In this document: one piece after another, positions 34,589 to 44,591 of the stretch
Position numbering within the stretch: position 1 is the first letter of the stretch
How the letters are laid out: each line of letters opens with the position of its first letter
Assembly (NCBI RefSeq): GCF_904846035.1
Contig: NZ_CAJGYT010000001.1
Location: 558,001-622,000 of the forward strand
Reading direction: 5' to 3'
Length of the DNA stretch: 64,000 bases
From: Psychrobacter aestuarii
GTDB taxonomy: Bacteria; Pseudomonadota; Gammaproteobacteria; Pseudomonadales; Moraxellaceae
Translations under genes and position numbers: made by a program
Notes under the pieces: model-generated
Database searches by the model: none
What the model saw: the letters and a program-made list of their open reading frames with translations, nothing else
Told to the model about the DNA's origin: nothing

Positions 34589-36007
34589 TTAAAACGTGCG
34601 CACATCCACAAAGTGACCTGCAATGGCAGCAGCAGCGGCCATGGCTGGGCTGACCAAGTGCGTGCGTCCGCCATTACCTTGACGTCCCTCAAAGTTGCGA
34701 TTCGAAGTCGAGGCGCAGTGCTCTTGTGGCAACAGCTTGTCAGCGTTCATCGCAAGGCACATTGAGCAGCCAGGCTCACGCCACTCAAAGCCCGCTTCAG
34801 TAAAGACTTGATCCAGTCCTTCTTTTTCCGCCTGTAGCTTCACCTGTCCTGACCCTGCCACGACGATGGCTTCTTTAACGCTCTCGGCCACTTTGCGCCC
34901 TTTGATGACTGCTGCAGCATCGCGTAAGTCTTCAATACGTGAGTTGGTGCATGAGCCGATAAAGATTCTGTCCAACTGAATGTCGGTGATTTTTTGACCC
35001 GCTTCTAGACCCATATAAGTGTAGGCACGCATCCAGCCTTCTTTTTGTGTGTCGTCTGCCGCTTGGTCTGGCGTCGGTACACTCTCAGTGATGTCAACGA
35101 CCATCTCAGGTGAGGTGCCCCAAGACACTTGCGGCGCAATCTCATTTCCATCGAGCTCAATGACGGTATCGAACACCGCATCAGCGTCTGAATACAGCGT
35201 ACTCCAATAAGCTTCAGCAGCGTCCCACTGCTCAGGCGTCGGTGCGTATCTGCGACCTTTAACATAGTCAATAGTGATGTCATCGACAGCGACCATACCG
35301 ACGCGAGCACCCGCTTCAATCGCCATGTTACAGACGGTCATACGACCTTCCATGCTCATCTCTTCAAACACTTGCCCTGCAAACTCAATGGCGTAGCCTG
35401 TACCGCCTGCTGTACCAATACGCGCGATGATGGCAAGTACCACATCTTTTGCGGTCACGCCAGCGCCGAGCTTACCGTTTACACGGATTTGCATGTTTTT
35501 CATTTTCTTTTGAATGAGGCACTGCGTCGCTAACACGTGCTCCACCTCAGACGTACCGATACCGTGCGCCAAGCAGCCCAATGCGCCGTGCGTTGCGGTA
35601 TGCGAGTCACCACAGACCACAGTCATGCCTGGCAATACCAAGCCTTGCTCAGGACCGACGACGTGCAAGATACCTTGACGCGCATCATTAATCGTAAATT
35701 CTGCGATGTTAAATTTGGCGCAGTTGTCATCTAAGGTGACGACCTGCAAGCGCGATACTTCATCCTTGATGCCTGACACGCCTTGCGAGCGCTCTGTGGT
35801 CACCGTCGGTACGTTGTGGTCGGGGCTGGCGATGTTTGCTGACAGACGCCACGGCGCGCGATTGGCAAGCTCTAGACCTTCAAAGGCCTGCGGGCTTGTC
35901 ACCTCGTGCAGTAAATGACGGTCAATGTAGATTAAGCTTGAACCGTCGTCACGTTTGGTGACTTCATGCGCGTTCCAAAGTTTGTCATATAAAGTTTGAC
36001 CGGCCAT
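34589..36007 (-). CDS. leuC: 3-isopropylmalate dehydratase large subunit
   Basis: Aconitase-type 4Fe-4S isomerase that converts 2- to 3-isopropylmalate together with LeuD. The 472-residue protein has the cluster cysteines in [14 protein letters not shown] and in the downstream [12 protein letters not shown], plus [13 protein letters not shown] and the C-terminal [20 protein letters not shown]. The frame runs to 36049, but AAAAAGGACAACACT ahead of the ATG at 36007 and the N-terminus [11 protein letters not shown] mark the start. It is divergent from the LysR gene, a common arrangement for leucine operon control. Confidence 0.96.
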   Translation of the reverse strand: MAGQTLYDKLWNAHEVTKRDDGSSLIYIDRHLLHEVTSPQAFEGLELANRAPWRLSANIASPDHNVPTVTTERSQGVSGIKDEVSRLQVVTLDDNCAKFNIAEFTINDARQGILHVVGPEQGLVLPGMTVVCGDSHTATHGALGCLAHGIGTSEVEHVLATQCLIQKKMKNMQIRVNGKLGAGVTAKDVVLAIIARIGTAGGTGYAIEFAGQVFEEMSMEGRMTVCNMAIEAGARVGMVAVDDITIDYVKGRRYAPTPEQWDAAEAYWSTLYSDADAVFDTVIELDGNEIAPQVSWGTSPEMVVDITESVPTPDQAADDTQKEGWMRAYTYMGLEAGQKITDIQLDRIFIGSCTNSRIEDLRDAAAVIKGRKVAESVKEAIVVAGSGQVKLQAEKEGLDQVFTEAGFEWREPGCSMCLAMNADKLLPQEHCASTSNRNFEGRQGNGGRTHLVSPAMAAAAAIAGHFVDVRTF

Positions 36008-36380
36008 AGTGTTGTCCTTTTTGGTTGCTAGTAATGTGCTGCCCCTCATGCGCTATCGGCGCTGGCGTCACATGTTGGCGATGAATGGCGATACCGTTTT
36101 TCTTCTTAACGTATTGTGTATCAGCGTATCACTGCTTAGCGCTTCTTGGGTGATGGTGTGTATCGCCGTGATAGTCAATCCACCCCCGTATGCGCTGAAA
36201 AAGTGCGTTCATGTCTTGTGATTATAACAGGCTAATTCTATAATAATAATTGATGATTTTTATCTGTTCACAAACTTTTTTTTCTCATTCCTAATAAAGA
36301 AGACGGTTTTTCTTTAATTAATGATGGGTTGTGATTGGATGCTTTGATAACAACTGCCAAGCTATGCTAAGGATATCGGT
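36008..36380. promoter_or_regulatory. Divergent leuC / lysR control region
   Basis: A good minus-strand -10 (TATAAT, at 36221-36226) would start leuC about 205 bases upstream of its ATG, with only a weak -35. The A/T-rich stretch 36236-36340 is the natural site for LysR binding, but I could not fix a convincing T-N11-A box. A 27-codon frame at 36129-36212 on the minus strand contains only one Leu codon and is not a leucine attenuator peptide. Confidence 0.45.
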
Positions 36381-37265
36381 GTGAATACAACCAATTTGAC
36401 AACCTTTGTGACCGTCATGCAAACCGGCAGCATCTCAGGTGCTGCCGAAAAGCTGTTCATCACCCAGCCTGCTGTCAGTAAACGCATTAAAAATCTAGAA
36501 GATGAGTTTAACATCACCTTATTTGATACGGTCGGGCGCGGTATCGTACCCACCCAAGCCGCCAATGAAATGCTGCCGCATGCCAAGCGCTGGCTTGAAG
36601 ATTACAAGAACTTTAAGATTAATCTGCAAAACAATCAGCAAACCGTCTCAGGCAAGCTGGTCATCGGCACCAGTCATCATATCGGTCTGCACCATCTCGC
36701 CCCCGTGCTCAAGCACTTTATTCAGCAGCACCCTGCCGTACAGCTTGAGGTGCACTTTGTAGACTCTGAAGAGGCGCACAAGGCGGTCATCGATGGCGAT
36801 TTGTCTTTGGCGTTCTTAACGCTACCGCCTATTTATGACAAGCGCTTGACCTACCACACGTTATGGTCTGACCCTTTGTACTTTATGACCGGCGCATTGT
36901 CACCACTTGCCAAAAAAACCAATGTCACCTTAGAGCAGCTTGCGCATTATCCAGCGATTCTGCCCTCTGCCAACACCTTTACCAGTCAAATCACCTTGTC
37001 AGAATTTGCCAAGCACAATCTAAAACCCTACGCCACCATGAGCACCAACCCGCTAGAATCCATACGCATGCTGGTGTCTATCGGTCTTGGGTGGTCGGTA
37101 TTGCCACAGACGCTTATCAGTCAAGATTTGGAGCGTATTGATATGGCGGATAACATTGAGCTGCAGCGGTATTTGGGGGTGGTCATCAATCCAAAACTGA
37201 CCCCCTCTAGCAGTGTTGAAGCTTTATTGAAAATGCTTGCTCCGATTGATTATGTGACGAAATGA
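36381..37265 (+). CDS. LysR-family regulator divergent from leuC
   Basis: A 294-residue LysR regulator. The winged helix-turn-helix lies in residues 5-62: SGAAEKLFITQPAVSKRIKN then LEDEFNITLFD. The substrate-binding domain contains LVIGTSHHIGLHHLAPVLK and ends SVEALLKMLAP. The start is GTG at 36381, preceded by AAGGATATCG; no ATG fits as well. Divergence from leuC suggests that it activates leuCDB in response to a pathway intermediate, as related regulators do; this is inference from position. Confidence 0.88.
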   Translation: MNTTNLTTFVTVMQTGSISGAAEKLFITQPAVSKRIKNLEDEFNITLFDTVGRGIVPTQAANEMLPHAKRWLEDYKNFKINLQNNQQTVSGKLVIGTSHHIGLHHLAPVLKHFIQQHPAVQLEVHFVDSEEAHKAVIDGDLSLAFLTLPPIYDKRLTYHTLWSDPLYFMTGALSPLAKKTNVTLEQLAHYPAILPSANTFTSQITLSEFAKHNLKPYATMSTNPLESIRMLVSIGLGWSVLPQTLISQDLERIDMADNIELQRYLGVVINPKLTPSSSVEALLKMLAPIDYVTK

Positions 37266-37805
37266 GACACTTGGTAACTGTATGGTTGCTTTGTTCGCAA
37301 TCGGTTCACCTATACGTTATAATGCCGTCTAATTTGTATTTATAACATACAGTTACTATAAACACACTAATCAACATATAGCGCATTAATATAGTAAGAT
37401 AGATTGGTTATATGACTGTGACTACAATTTTTTCTTGTTTTGGATTGGTTTGATAAACTTGTTCTTGCCAGATTGTGTTGTTGTCATATATATTGTGCGT
37501 TGACAGTATTACGTTTGTTGATGTTATTAGAGTCAATGGTTAATTGTGTTTGATTGGTGCTTTGTTACTTACACAAGTGCAAAAGCACGCTTAACAGTTT
37601 TACATGATTGATTTTATTTGTGGTGTCCCGCGTTGCGGTGGTCTCTATCTAGTATTAATCATCTAAAACTAAACACAACAGCTTACCTGTAGCGTGGCTA
37701 GGGTAAGCGCCTTGATTTCCTTCTCAATGTATCACCTTTTTTTATCTGTGGGTGGTCGTATTGATACTTTTATAATAACCAGTAATTTGGTTAAGGACAG
37801 GTTTT
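37266..37805. other. Long A/T-rich intergenic region upstream of putP
   Basis: No gene is supported over 540 bases, and the composition is visibly more A/T-rich than the neighbours. It holds an inverted repeat (37274-37356, listed separately), presumably the putP promoter, and AAGGACAGG at the putP ribosome site. TATAAT at 37771-37776 has no well-spaced -35. No clear terminator follows the LysR gene. Confidence 0.45.
37274..37356. repeat. 11-bp inverted repeat flanking a 61-bp segment
   Basis: GTAACTGTATG (37274-37284) and CATACAGTTAC (37346-37356) are exact complements. The enclosed segment includes TATAAT at 37318-37323. It could be a looped operator pair or a remnant of a small mobile element; target duplications are not evident. 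Confidence 0.4.
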
Positions 37806-39308
37806 ATGAATGGAATTTCAAGTGGTGTGCTTATATCGCTAGCCGCCTATTTTCTAGTGATGATTGGTATTGGCGTTTATGCCTATTTCCAACAAGCTAA
37901 TGATTCAGAAGGGTACATGCTCGGTGGACGTAACCTAGGTCCAGCCGTTACTGCACTGTCTGCAGGGGCATCTGATATGTCAGGCTGGCTATTGCTTGGT
38001 CTACCTGGCTATATGTACAGTGATGGTGTGGTCAGTGTGTGGATTGCCATTGGTCTGACCGCTGGTGCGTTTTTGAACTATCTTATTGTTGCACCGCGTC
38101 TTCGTGTTTACACTGAAGTTGCAAACAACTCAATCACCCTACCCGATTATTTTGCCAACCGCTTTGAAGATAAGTCGCACATGCTGCGCGTTATCTCAGC
38201 GATTGTTATTATTTTATTCTTTACCGTATACACCGCAGCGAGCTTGGTCGGCGGCGGTAAATTGTTCGAAAGCTCACTCAACATGTCATACTCAACAGGC
38301 CTGTGGGTCACTGCGGGTGTGGTTGTTTGCTATACCTTGTTCGGTGGTTTCTTAGCGGTATCGATGACCGACTTTGTACAGGGCGTCATCATGTTGTTTG
38401 CGATGGTTATCGTACCTATCGTTGCCTTCACTGACTTGGGCGGTATCTCTGCGACCACCACTGCGGTCAGCAACATCGACCCAACCTTGTTGAACATCAC
38501 ACAAGGCATGAGTGTTATCGGCATCATCTCGTTGATGGCGTGGGGCTTGGGCTACTTTGGTCAGCCGCACATTATCGTACGTTTCATGGCGATTCGTTCA
38601 CCAAAAGACGTACCAACAGCACGTAACATCGGTATGAGCTGGATGATTATCAGCCTTATCGGTGCGTTGATGACTGGTTTTGCTGGTCGTGCGTATGTAC
38701 AAAAAACTGCCATGACACTAGATGACCCTGAGACCATCTTCCTTGTATTTACTCAGTTCTTGTTCCATCCGCTGGTATCTGGTTTCCTACTTGCTGCTAT
38801 CTTGGCTGCGATTATGAGTACCATTTCATCACAGCTACTGGTGGTATCAAGTTCATTGACAAAAGACGTCTATCAGTTGTTCTTCGACAGAGAAGCACCA
38901 GAAGCGCGTCAGGTATTGGTTGGTCGTATCTCAGTTATCGTCGTTGCCGTTGTTTCTATCCTACTGGCTTCTGATCCAAACAGCTCAGTACTTGACCTAG
39001 TATCGAACGCTTGGGCAGGTTTCGGTGCAGCATTCGGTCCACTCGTTATCTTCAGCTTGACTTGGAGACGTATGAACCGTAACGGTGCAGTTGCAGGTAT
39101 GGTTGTCGGTGCGTTGACCGTTATCATCTGGATCTATGGCGGCTTCACGCTAGCTGACGGTACTGCACTAAACAGCTGGTTGTTCGCTATCGTTCCTGGC
39201 TTCATCCTAAGTACCATTGCCATCTTTGCTGTAAGTATCATGACTGGTGGCCCGCGCGCTGAAGTTGAGCAGCAGTTCACCGAAATGGAAACGTTGCTAA
39301 AGAAATAA
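37806..39308 (+). CDS. putP: Sodium/proline symporter PutP
   Basis: A 500-residue inner-membrane transporter of the sodium:solute symporter family that imports proline with Na+. About thirteen hydrophobic segments are visible. Family motifs include GGRNLGPAVTALSAGASDMSGW, here read as the SSS signature around residues 40-61, LPDYFANRFEDKSHMLRVIS, YTLFGGFLAVSMTDFVQG, and AAILAAIMSTISSQLLVVSS with the sodium-site serines. AAGGACAGG is a strong ribosome site. The usual partner putA is not in the window. A strong terminator follows. Confidence 0.95.
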   Translation: MNGISSGVLISLAAYFLVMIGIGVYAYFQQANDSEGYMLGGRNLGPAVTALSAGASDMSGWLLLGLPGYMYSDGVVSVWIAIGLTAGAFLNYLIVAPRLRVYTEVANNSITLPDYFANRFEDKSHMLRVISAIVIILFFTVYTAASLVGGGKLFESSLNMSYSTGLWVTAGVVVCYTLFGGFLAVSMTDFVQGVIMLFAMVIVPIVAFTDLGGISATTTAVSNIDPTLLNITQGMSVIGIISLMAWGLGYFGQPHIIVRFMAIRSPKDVPTARNIGMSWMIISLIGALMTGFAGRAYVQKTAMTLDDPETIFLVFTQFLFHPLVSGFLLAAILAAIMSTISSQLLVVSSSLTKDVYQLFFDREAPEARQVLVGRISVIVVAVVSILLASDPNSSVLDLVSNAWAGFGAAFGPLVIFSLTWRRMNRNGAVAGMVVGALTVIIWIYGGFTLADGTALNSWLFAIVPGFILSTIAIFAVSIMTGGPRAEVEQQFTEMETLLKK

Positions 39309-39335
39309 GCTAAGCAAATACCCTACTTCGTTATT

Positions 39336-39366
39336 AAAAATCCCGCCACACTGGCGGGATTTTTTT
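39336..39366 (+). terminator. Intrinsic terminator of putP
   Basis: AAAAATCCCGCCA and TGGCGGGATTTTT pair perfectly around a three-base loop, with a trailing T-run. Confidence 0.93.
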
Positions 39367-39817
39367 GGTGTCATATATAGTCAGTCGTCAAAACCGTAGC
39401 TGTAGCAACTATGGTTTGATGATACATATCGATACTAGCAATGGTAAAGACAATAGATACAGAGCATATGACACAGCTGTATAATGCGTGTCACCGTGGT
39501 TGATTCACTGCCGTTCGTCTCATTGTTTCTCGTTTTACCATGCAGGCGTGTATAAAAATCAGCTTGTGTTCTATGGCTAGGGCTGGTCATGGTTTGATAC
39601 GTGAGCGGCAATGCATAAAACTCAGTGGTGCAAGGGTATATCACGCATACCGTTATCTGAATACCAAGGATGCGCGTTTGTATTTGCACTGTTATTGTAT
39701 AACTTGCACATGATTAAGCACACCTTATTGACTCGCTATCTAACAGACAAGACAAACCCTATTTGTCAGGCATAAAAAAAGCGACCCATCATCGGTCGCT
39801 TTTTTATCATCTAAGCA
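39367..39817. other. Intergenic region between putP and the FadL-type gene
   Basis: Apart from the terminator at 39774-39805, I see no functional element. An 84-codon minus-strand frame at 39435-39689 lacks a ribosome site, conserved motifs or membrane character and is probably spurious. Confidence 0.4.
39774..39805 (-). terminator. Terminator of the FadL-type porin gene
   Basis: GCGACC and GGTCGC enclose a seven-base loop and are flanked by A and T runs on both sides, so it works in both directions. Confidence 0.85.
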
Positions 39818-41233
39818 TTATTTGTCTTGATAAGAGACTTTCACCCCTAAGATATAGCCGTCATTATCTGAAAAATCGCTCACGATTTTGTCTGTTGGGA
39901 TTTGACCTTGTGCATCACCGAACCACAAATATTTACCACCTGCGGAGACTGCCCAGTTTTCGGTCAGATTGTATTTGGCACCAAGTCCTGCACTATAGTA
40001 GCCTTCGACAGGACCGAGTGAGGTGGTTGGGTTGCCCGCACCACTGTCCCAACCGATATTGCCCGATATGGCAAGTGCTGGGGTCACGCGTTTGGCTAAG
40101 CCCAGCTCAACCAGCCACTGGTCTTTATCATAATCGACCAACGCCAGTCCTTTATCGTCTTCGGTGACGCGTTTACTGACCTGGTTATACAGTGGCGGTA
40201 CGATTTCAAAGTCGCCCCATGGCACGTAACGCACGCGAGCGGTGGCCAATGTCGTTGGGTTGATACCTGTCTGGAAGTCTAGGTTGACCGACTCAGGCGT
40301 GGTGATATCAATCGTACCACTTTGAGCTGGGTTACCGCCCAAAGCGGCTACCAATGGGTACATTTCAGCAATATCAGCCTCATGGTCAATCTCTGAGCGA
40401 TAGGTTAATGCCGCTTTTAGACCAATCTCAGGCTTGCTATACGCCATACCAGCCAGCCAGCCATAATCTTGGTCAGGGCTGATGTGTGCGGTATAGCCTG
40501 TTGCGCCGCCGTATGCGCTACCACGCAGTTTTACATCTGCTTTTAGACGCTGCGCGACAGGGCCACCATAGACTTGGAAGTTTTTATTTTGACCAAACTT
40601 CATACCGAGGATGCCCGTGATGCTCTCGGTACGCACTTCAACTTGTGTGCCTTCGCCTGCAGTACTGGCTTCAGCTTGAGCGCTAGCAACCGCAAGACCC
40701 AAACGCTCTGCGCGTGCTTTAAGTGCGGCAGCAGTGGTGGCGTCTCCCGCCTGTACTGCTTGACCAGCTAAAAATTTTAAAGTGTCAATACTTGCGTTTG
40801 CCTGCGCCAGACTGGTCACTTGCCCGCCTGTCAATCCGCTGATACTGGCATCCACATCCCCTTGCGCAACAAAGTTATTGTCACCGACATAGTCTGCTGC
40901 TGCACCGAACGGCTCATCGTACAGTACACCAACGCTAAAAGTATCATCGATATCGGCTTTGACGCCATAGCGGAAAAAGTCATAAGACTCGGCAATATCA
41001 TCAATCTTATCGCCTCTTACGTACTCGTTACTGTCCGAAACACCATTGGCGCTGTCATAGCCTGTAACGTCGGCATCAATATAAGTATAAGACGCTTCAG
41101 CGTAGAGACCATCTTGTAAAAAGGCAGTGATGTCTTGACCTGAGCGGTCGAGTGCCGCTGCGTGTGTAAGACTGGCTGCAGATAGGCTGGCGACGGCAAT
41201 GGCGAGGGTTTTTAGGTGAAAGATAGGGCGCAT
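39818..41233 (-). CDS. OmpP1/FadL/TodX-family outer membrane transporter
   Basis: A 471-residue outer membrane beta-barrel for hydrophobic substrates such as long-chain fatty acids. A signal peptide ends at SLTHA/AALDRS (about residue 25). The mature N-terminus ALDRSGQDITAFLQDGLYAE takes the place of the FadL hatch. The barrel has the characteristic SVGVLYDEPFGA, YRSEIDHEADIAE, NLDFQTGINPTTLATARVRY, GLAKRVTPALAISGNIGWD and the terminal strand GYILGVKVSYQDK. An Ala-rich insert of about 60 residues (near 125-190) may extend a loop. A palindrome related to the tetR operator candidate lies 156 bases upstream. Confidence 0.9.
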   Translation of the reverse strand: MRPIFHLKTLAIAVASLSAASLTHAAALDRSGQDITAFLQDGLYAEASYTYIDADVTGYDSANGVSDSNEYVRGDKIDDIAESYDFFRYGVKADIDDTFSVGVLYDEPFGAAADYVGDNNFVAQGDVDASISGLTGGQVTSLAQANASIDTLKFLAGQAVQAGDATTAAALKARAERLGLAVASAQAEASTAGEGTQVEVRTESITGILGMKFGQNKNFQVYGGPVAQRLKADVKLRGSAYGGATGYTAHISPDQDYGWLAGMAYSKPEIGLKAALTYRSEIDHEADIAEMYPLVAALGGNPAQSGTIDITTPESVNLDFQTGINPTTLATARVRYVPWGDFEIVPPLYNQVSKRVTEDDKGLALVDYDKDQWLVELGLAKRVTPALAISGNIGWDSGAGNPTTSLGPVEGYYSAGLGAKYNLTENWAVSAGGKYLWFGDAQGQIPTDKIVSDFSDNDGYILGVKVSYQDK

Positions 41234-41578
41234 GATATATCTCCAAACATCCTTGTTATTGTTATCTCATATCCTGATAAACCCGTTCTTATAAGCAACT
41301 TTTTTATCTAAAAATGAGCATCCTGTTAATAGGATATTAAAGTCTTTTGCACCCCAAAACAACACTAGGAACATAATATTGTTCATTTGTGACTGTTTGG
41401 TCACATAACGCTACCCAAATTTATCTTGATACGCACAAAAAAATAAACGCCACTTGTAAGACGGCATCTGCCCTCTCATCAAGTGACGTAAATACACTGT
41501 TAATAAGAACTAACTGACCTATTTTAAAGAAAAAACCGCCCACCCTACTCTTTATTGCCGACCCGTTTGTTTGCCGTC
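41234..41578. other. Intergenic region upstream of the FadL-type gene
   Basis: Contains the ribosome site (GGAGATA) and presumed promoter of the FadL-type gene and the palindrome at 41389-41404. No gene, and no clean terminator for slyX. Confidence 0.45.
41389..41404. promoter_or_regulatory. Operator-like dyad upstream of the FadL-type gene
   Basis: GTGACTGTTTGGTCAC has perfect outer five-base arms and agrees with the tetR operator candidate at 11 of 16 positions, including TGACTG and GTCA. Confidence 0.45.
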
Positions 41579-41929
41579 CTAATAATGTGGCGGCTTGTCT
41601 GCCAGCACGTCAAAAGGCGCAATGCCATCATCAGGCTGCTGATTTTCAATGTGCTTATACATCAGCTGTAATTGACGCTGCATGGTCTGAATATGCTTGT
41701 CTTGCTTAGCAACCACGCTATCGAGCTGCTCTAAGCTCAGCTCAAGATGCGCAACCGTCATCTGCAAATCAATGACTTGGGCGGCGATATCGGCCTGCGT
41801 CACGCTGTTACTGTCTAGCAGCGTGCTGATACTGGCGACTTGCTCGCTTAGCTTAATCGGACAAATGGGCTCGCCTGAACGAATCTCTGGTACTTTTTCA
41901 TTTAGGCCATTTTTGGGTGTCATAGTCAT
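41579..41929 (-). CDS. slyX: SlyX family protein
   Basis: A 116-residue protein with a heptad-patterned helix (IAAQVIDLQMTVAHLELSLE to MQRQLQLMYKHIE) predicted to form a coiled coil, and the family's terminal signature GIAPFD...ADKPPHY. The function of SlyX is unknown; in E. coli it sits next to slyD and fkpA, which are not here. The N-terminal 30 residues are longer than usual, so a later start is possible, although no better ribosome site is seen. Confidence 0.85.
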   Translation of the reverse strand: MTMTPKNGLNEKVPEIRSGEPICPIKLSEQVASISTLLDSNSVTQADIAAQVIDLQMTVAHLELSLEQLDSVVAKQDKHIQTMQRQLQLMYKHIENQQPDDGIAPFDVLADKPPHY

Positions 41930-42197
41930 AGCTTTCTCGGATATAGGTTATAGGTGGGGGCTTCCCATTATAGGCATCAAGGATTTATCAAAGCGAGAAT
42001 ATACAGGATGTAGTGCTGATTTATGGGTGTCAGTGGTCTGATAAGCACAACTTTAAGAAAGTCATGGATGTCTTGTCGCATGGCAATCGCTGCGTGCTAT
42101 ACTGCCAAACAAAATAGGCAAGCGCCACGGCAATTGACCGTGCGCCTGTAGCCGACCGCATATTTTTATTTACTTTTTTATAAGCTGACGACACATT

Positions 42198-44123
42198 ATG
42201 GCACTGATACACCTTAAGAATATTCATCTCGCATTTGGCGTCGCTCCCATCTTAGACGGTATTGATTTTAGCATCAATGAAGGTGAGCGCGTCTGTCTCA
42301 TCGGTCGTAACGGTGAAGGCAAATCCACGCTGTTCAAGCTCATCAACGGCGCGCTGCACCCTGACAGTGGCGATGTCATCATCAACAAAAGTGTCCGCGT
42401 GGCCATGCTTGAGCAGGATGTGCCTGAGACTTCGGGCAACATTTTAGAGATTGTGATGGGTGGCAGCCGACAGACGGCAAATTTGTTGCAAGAATATCAC
42501 AAGCAGGCTGATTTGTGTGCGACAGGTGATATGGATGCTTGCGAGCGTATGGCGACCTTGCAGCACGACATCGATGCCGTGCATGGCTGGGATTTGGAGC
42601 GCGAAGCCACGCGTTTAATCACCACCATGGGTCTCAATCCTGATGACGACTTATCCGCCTTATCAGGCGGGCGTAAGCGCCGTGTGCTGCTCGCGCGGGC
42701 GCTGGTGACCAAACCTGATATCCTGCTCCTTGATGAGCCGACCAACCATTTGGACGTCGACAGTATTGAGTGGCTAGAGCGCTTCTTATTGGATTGGCAG
42801 GGTCTGACTCTACTGTTCGTAACCCACGATAGAGCGTTCGTGGATAAGCTGGCGACGCGCATTGTTGAGCTGGACCGCGGTCAGCTCTCAAGCTATGACG
42901 TGACCCAAGGCGCGACAGGCTACGCCCGCTATCAAGAATTAAAAGAGCAACAACTGCTCGCTGAAGAAAAGAACAACGCCAACTTTGACAAAAAACTGGC
43001 GCAAGAAGAAGTTTGGATTCGTCAAGGCATCAAAGCGCGCCGCACCCGTAACGAAGGTCGCGTTCGTGAATTAAAAGCCCTGCGTGAAGAGCGCAAGCGC
43101 CGCCGTGAGCAAGTGGGCAATGTCAACATCACCATGGGTGAAGGCGAAAAAAGCGGCAAGCTGGTCTGTAAGGTTAAAAACCTGCATCTGGAATATGAGG
43201 GCAACGTACTGGTACACGGCTTTAATACCACAGTAATTCGTGGCGACAAAATCGGCATCATCGGCCCCAACGGCGTGGGCAAAACCACACTTATCAAGGC
43301 GCTTTTGGGCATGTCTGACGATGAGGTGACCCAATCAGGCAGCGTCACCTTGGGCACCAACTTGCAAATTGCCTTTTTTGACCAGTTGCGTGACCAGCTC
43401 GACCTTGAAGCCAGCGTGGCACAAAACGTCTCTGAAGGCTCCGATTACATCGAAGTTGCGGGCAAAAAGACGCACATCATGAGCTATCTACAAGACTTCT
43501 TGTTCGCCCCTGAGCGTGCGCGCACCCCTGTCAAAGCCCTATCAGGTGGTGAGCGTAACCGTGTGCTGCTCGCCAAGCAGCTGCTCAAACCTGCCAACAT
43601 CTTGGTACTCGATGAGCCGACCAACGACTTGGATATGGCGACCCTTGAGCTGTTAGAAGAGTCGGTCAGCAGCTTTAATGGCACGATTTTGCTCATCAGT
43701 CACGACCGTTCATTTATGGACAACGTGGTCACCTCGACGTGGGTCTTTGAAAAAGATGACGAAGGGCGCGGCGTGGTACATGAATACGTCGGCGGCTACC
43801 AAGAATACTTGGTACAAAAAGCGCGTATCGATGCCAACAATGCAGACAAAGCTGCGCCAAAGCCAAGCGCCAACAAGGCTGCGCCCAAAAAGCCTGCCAA
43901 ACCTAGCAAAAAGCTCAACTACAACGAGCAGCGGGAGCTTGAGCGCCTGCCAAAAGAGATTGCCGAGCTGGAGGCTGAGCATGCCGATTTGACCGCAAAA
44001 CTGGCGGATGGCTCATGGTTTAATGACGACATGGAAGCGGCCACCAAAGGCAGTGAGCGTATTGCTGAGATTGACGAGCTGCTCCTTGAAAAGCTGGAGC
44101 GCTGGGAGTCTTTAGAAAACTAA
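42198..44123 (+). CDS. uup: ABC-F family ATPase Uup
   Basis: A 641-residue soluble protein with two ABC domains and no membrane segments. Domain 1 has Walker A GRNGEGKST at residues 36-44, LSGGRKRRVLLARAL and LLLDEPTNHLDVDSIEWLE. The linker is Arg/Lys-rich (ARRTRNEGRVRELKALREER). Domain 2 has GPNGVGKTT, LSGGERNRVLLAKQL and VLDEPTNDLDMATLELLEE. A Lys/Ala/Pro-rich hinge and a C-terminal coiled coil (NEQRELERLPKEIAELEAEH) identify Uup, which binds branched DNA and ribosomes and affects precise transposon excision and ribosome stalling. A terminator follows. Confidence 0.95.
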   Translation: MALIHLKNIHLAFGVAPILDGIDFSINEGERVCLIGRNGEGKSTLFKLINGALHPDSGDVIINKSVRVAMLEQDVPETSGNILEIVMGGSRQTANLLQEYHKQADLCATGDMDACERMATLQHDIDAVHGWDLEREATRLITTMGLNPDDDLSALSGGRKRRVLLARALVTKPDILLLDEPTNHLDVDSIEWLERFLLDWQGLTLLFVTHDRAFVDKLATRIVELDRGQLSSYDVTQGATGYARYQELKEQQLLAEEKNNANFDKKLAQEEVWIRQGIKARRTRNEGRVRELKALREERKRRREQVGNVNITMGEGEKSGKLVCKVKNLHLEYEGNVLVHGFNTTVIRGDKIGIIGPNGVGKTTLIKALLGMSDDEVTQSGSVTLGTNLQIAFFDQLRDQLDLEASVAQNVSEGSDYIEVAGKKTHIMSYLQDFLFAPERARTPVKALSGGERNRVLLAKQLLKPANILVLDEPTNDLDMATLELLEESVSSFNGTILLISHDRSFMDNVVTSTWVFEKDDEGRGVVHEYVGGYQEYLVQKARIDANNADKAAPKPSANKAAPKKPAKPSKKLNYNEQRELERLPKEIAELEAEHADLTAKLADGSWFNDDMEAATKGSERIAEIDELLLEKLERWESLEN

Positions 44124-44155
44124 ACAACAATGAAGCGCAGTAGCGGCGCAAGCGC

Positions 44156-44188
44156 ATGAGGCATCTTTTTGGGATGTCTCATTTTTTT
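44156..44188 (+). terminator. Intrinsic terminator of uup
   Basis: ATGAGGCATC pairs with GATGTCTCAT (one wobble) around a T-rich loop, followed by T residues. Confidence 0.85.
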
Positions 44189-44591
44189 GTCTGTATGTTA
44201 CTTTATGATGCGTGTACAATACGCACGCAAAGTGAGCAACAATGCTGAAAGTTAGTGAACATTGTCTAAATTTCAAGTATCATGCTTTATTGCTCAATAC
44301 CCTTATTATTTTTAAGGTTATAATACAGTACGCTCATTCGAGCACGCTCTAATGTCGCTTTTTAGTAAGCGCTAAGGCCTATAACAGAGCACTGTTGCCC
44401 CCTGCAGCACCACTGTCCAGACGGCCTTATTTTTAACACAATAATTTATTTTATGACCAAAATAGCTTAGAATAGCAACAATTAGCAAAATTAGGCACAG
44501 CTAAAGTGGCTTACCTATTGGTATTGTAACCGTTCTAAGCCACAAACCCAGTGTGGGATAATCCCATTTCATTCACCTGGAGGAAGTATTA
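44189..44591. promoter_or_regulatory. petABC upstream region and leader
   Basis: No gene is present. TATAAT at 44319-44324 is the best -10 candidate, with a poor -35, implying a leader of about 260 bases. Two dyads occur in that leader: GTGGCTTA (44506-44513) with TAAGCCAC (44536-44543), and TGGGAT-A-ATCCCA (44554-44566), the latter 12 bases before the GGAGGA ribosome site. They may modulate translation of petA. Confidence 0.4.

Noticed and set aside
36129..36212. 27-codon frame in the leuC leader as a leucine attenuator peptide
   Set aside because: It has only one Leu codon and starts almost at the predicted transcription start; no competing terminator hairpin is visible.
39435..39689. 84-codon minus-strand frame in the putP-FadL intergenic region
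   Set aside because: No ribosome site, signal or recognisable domain; its composition fits chance.
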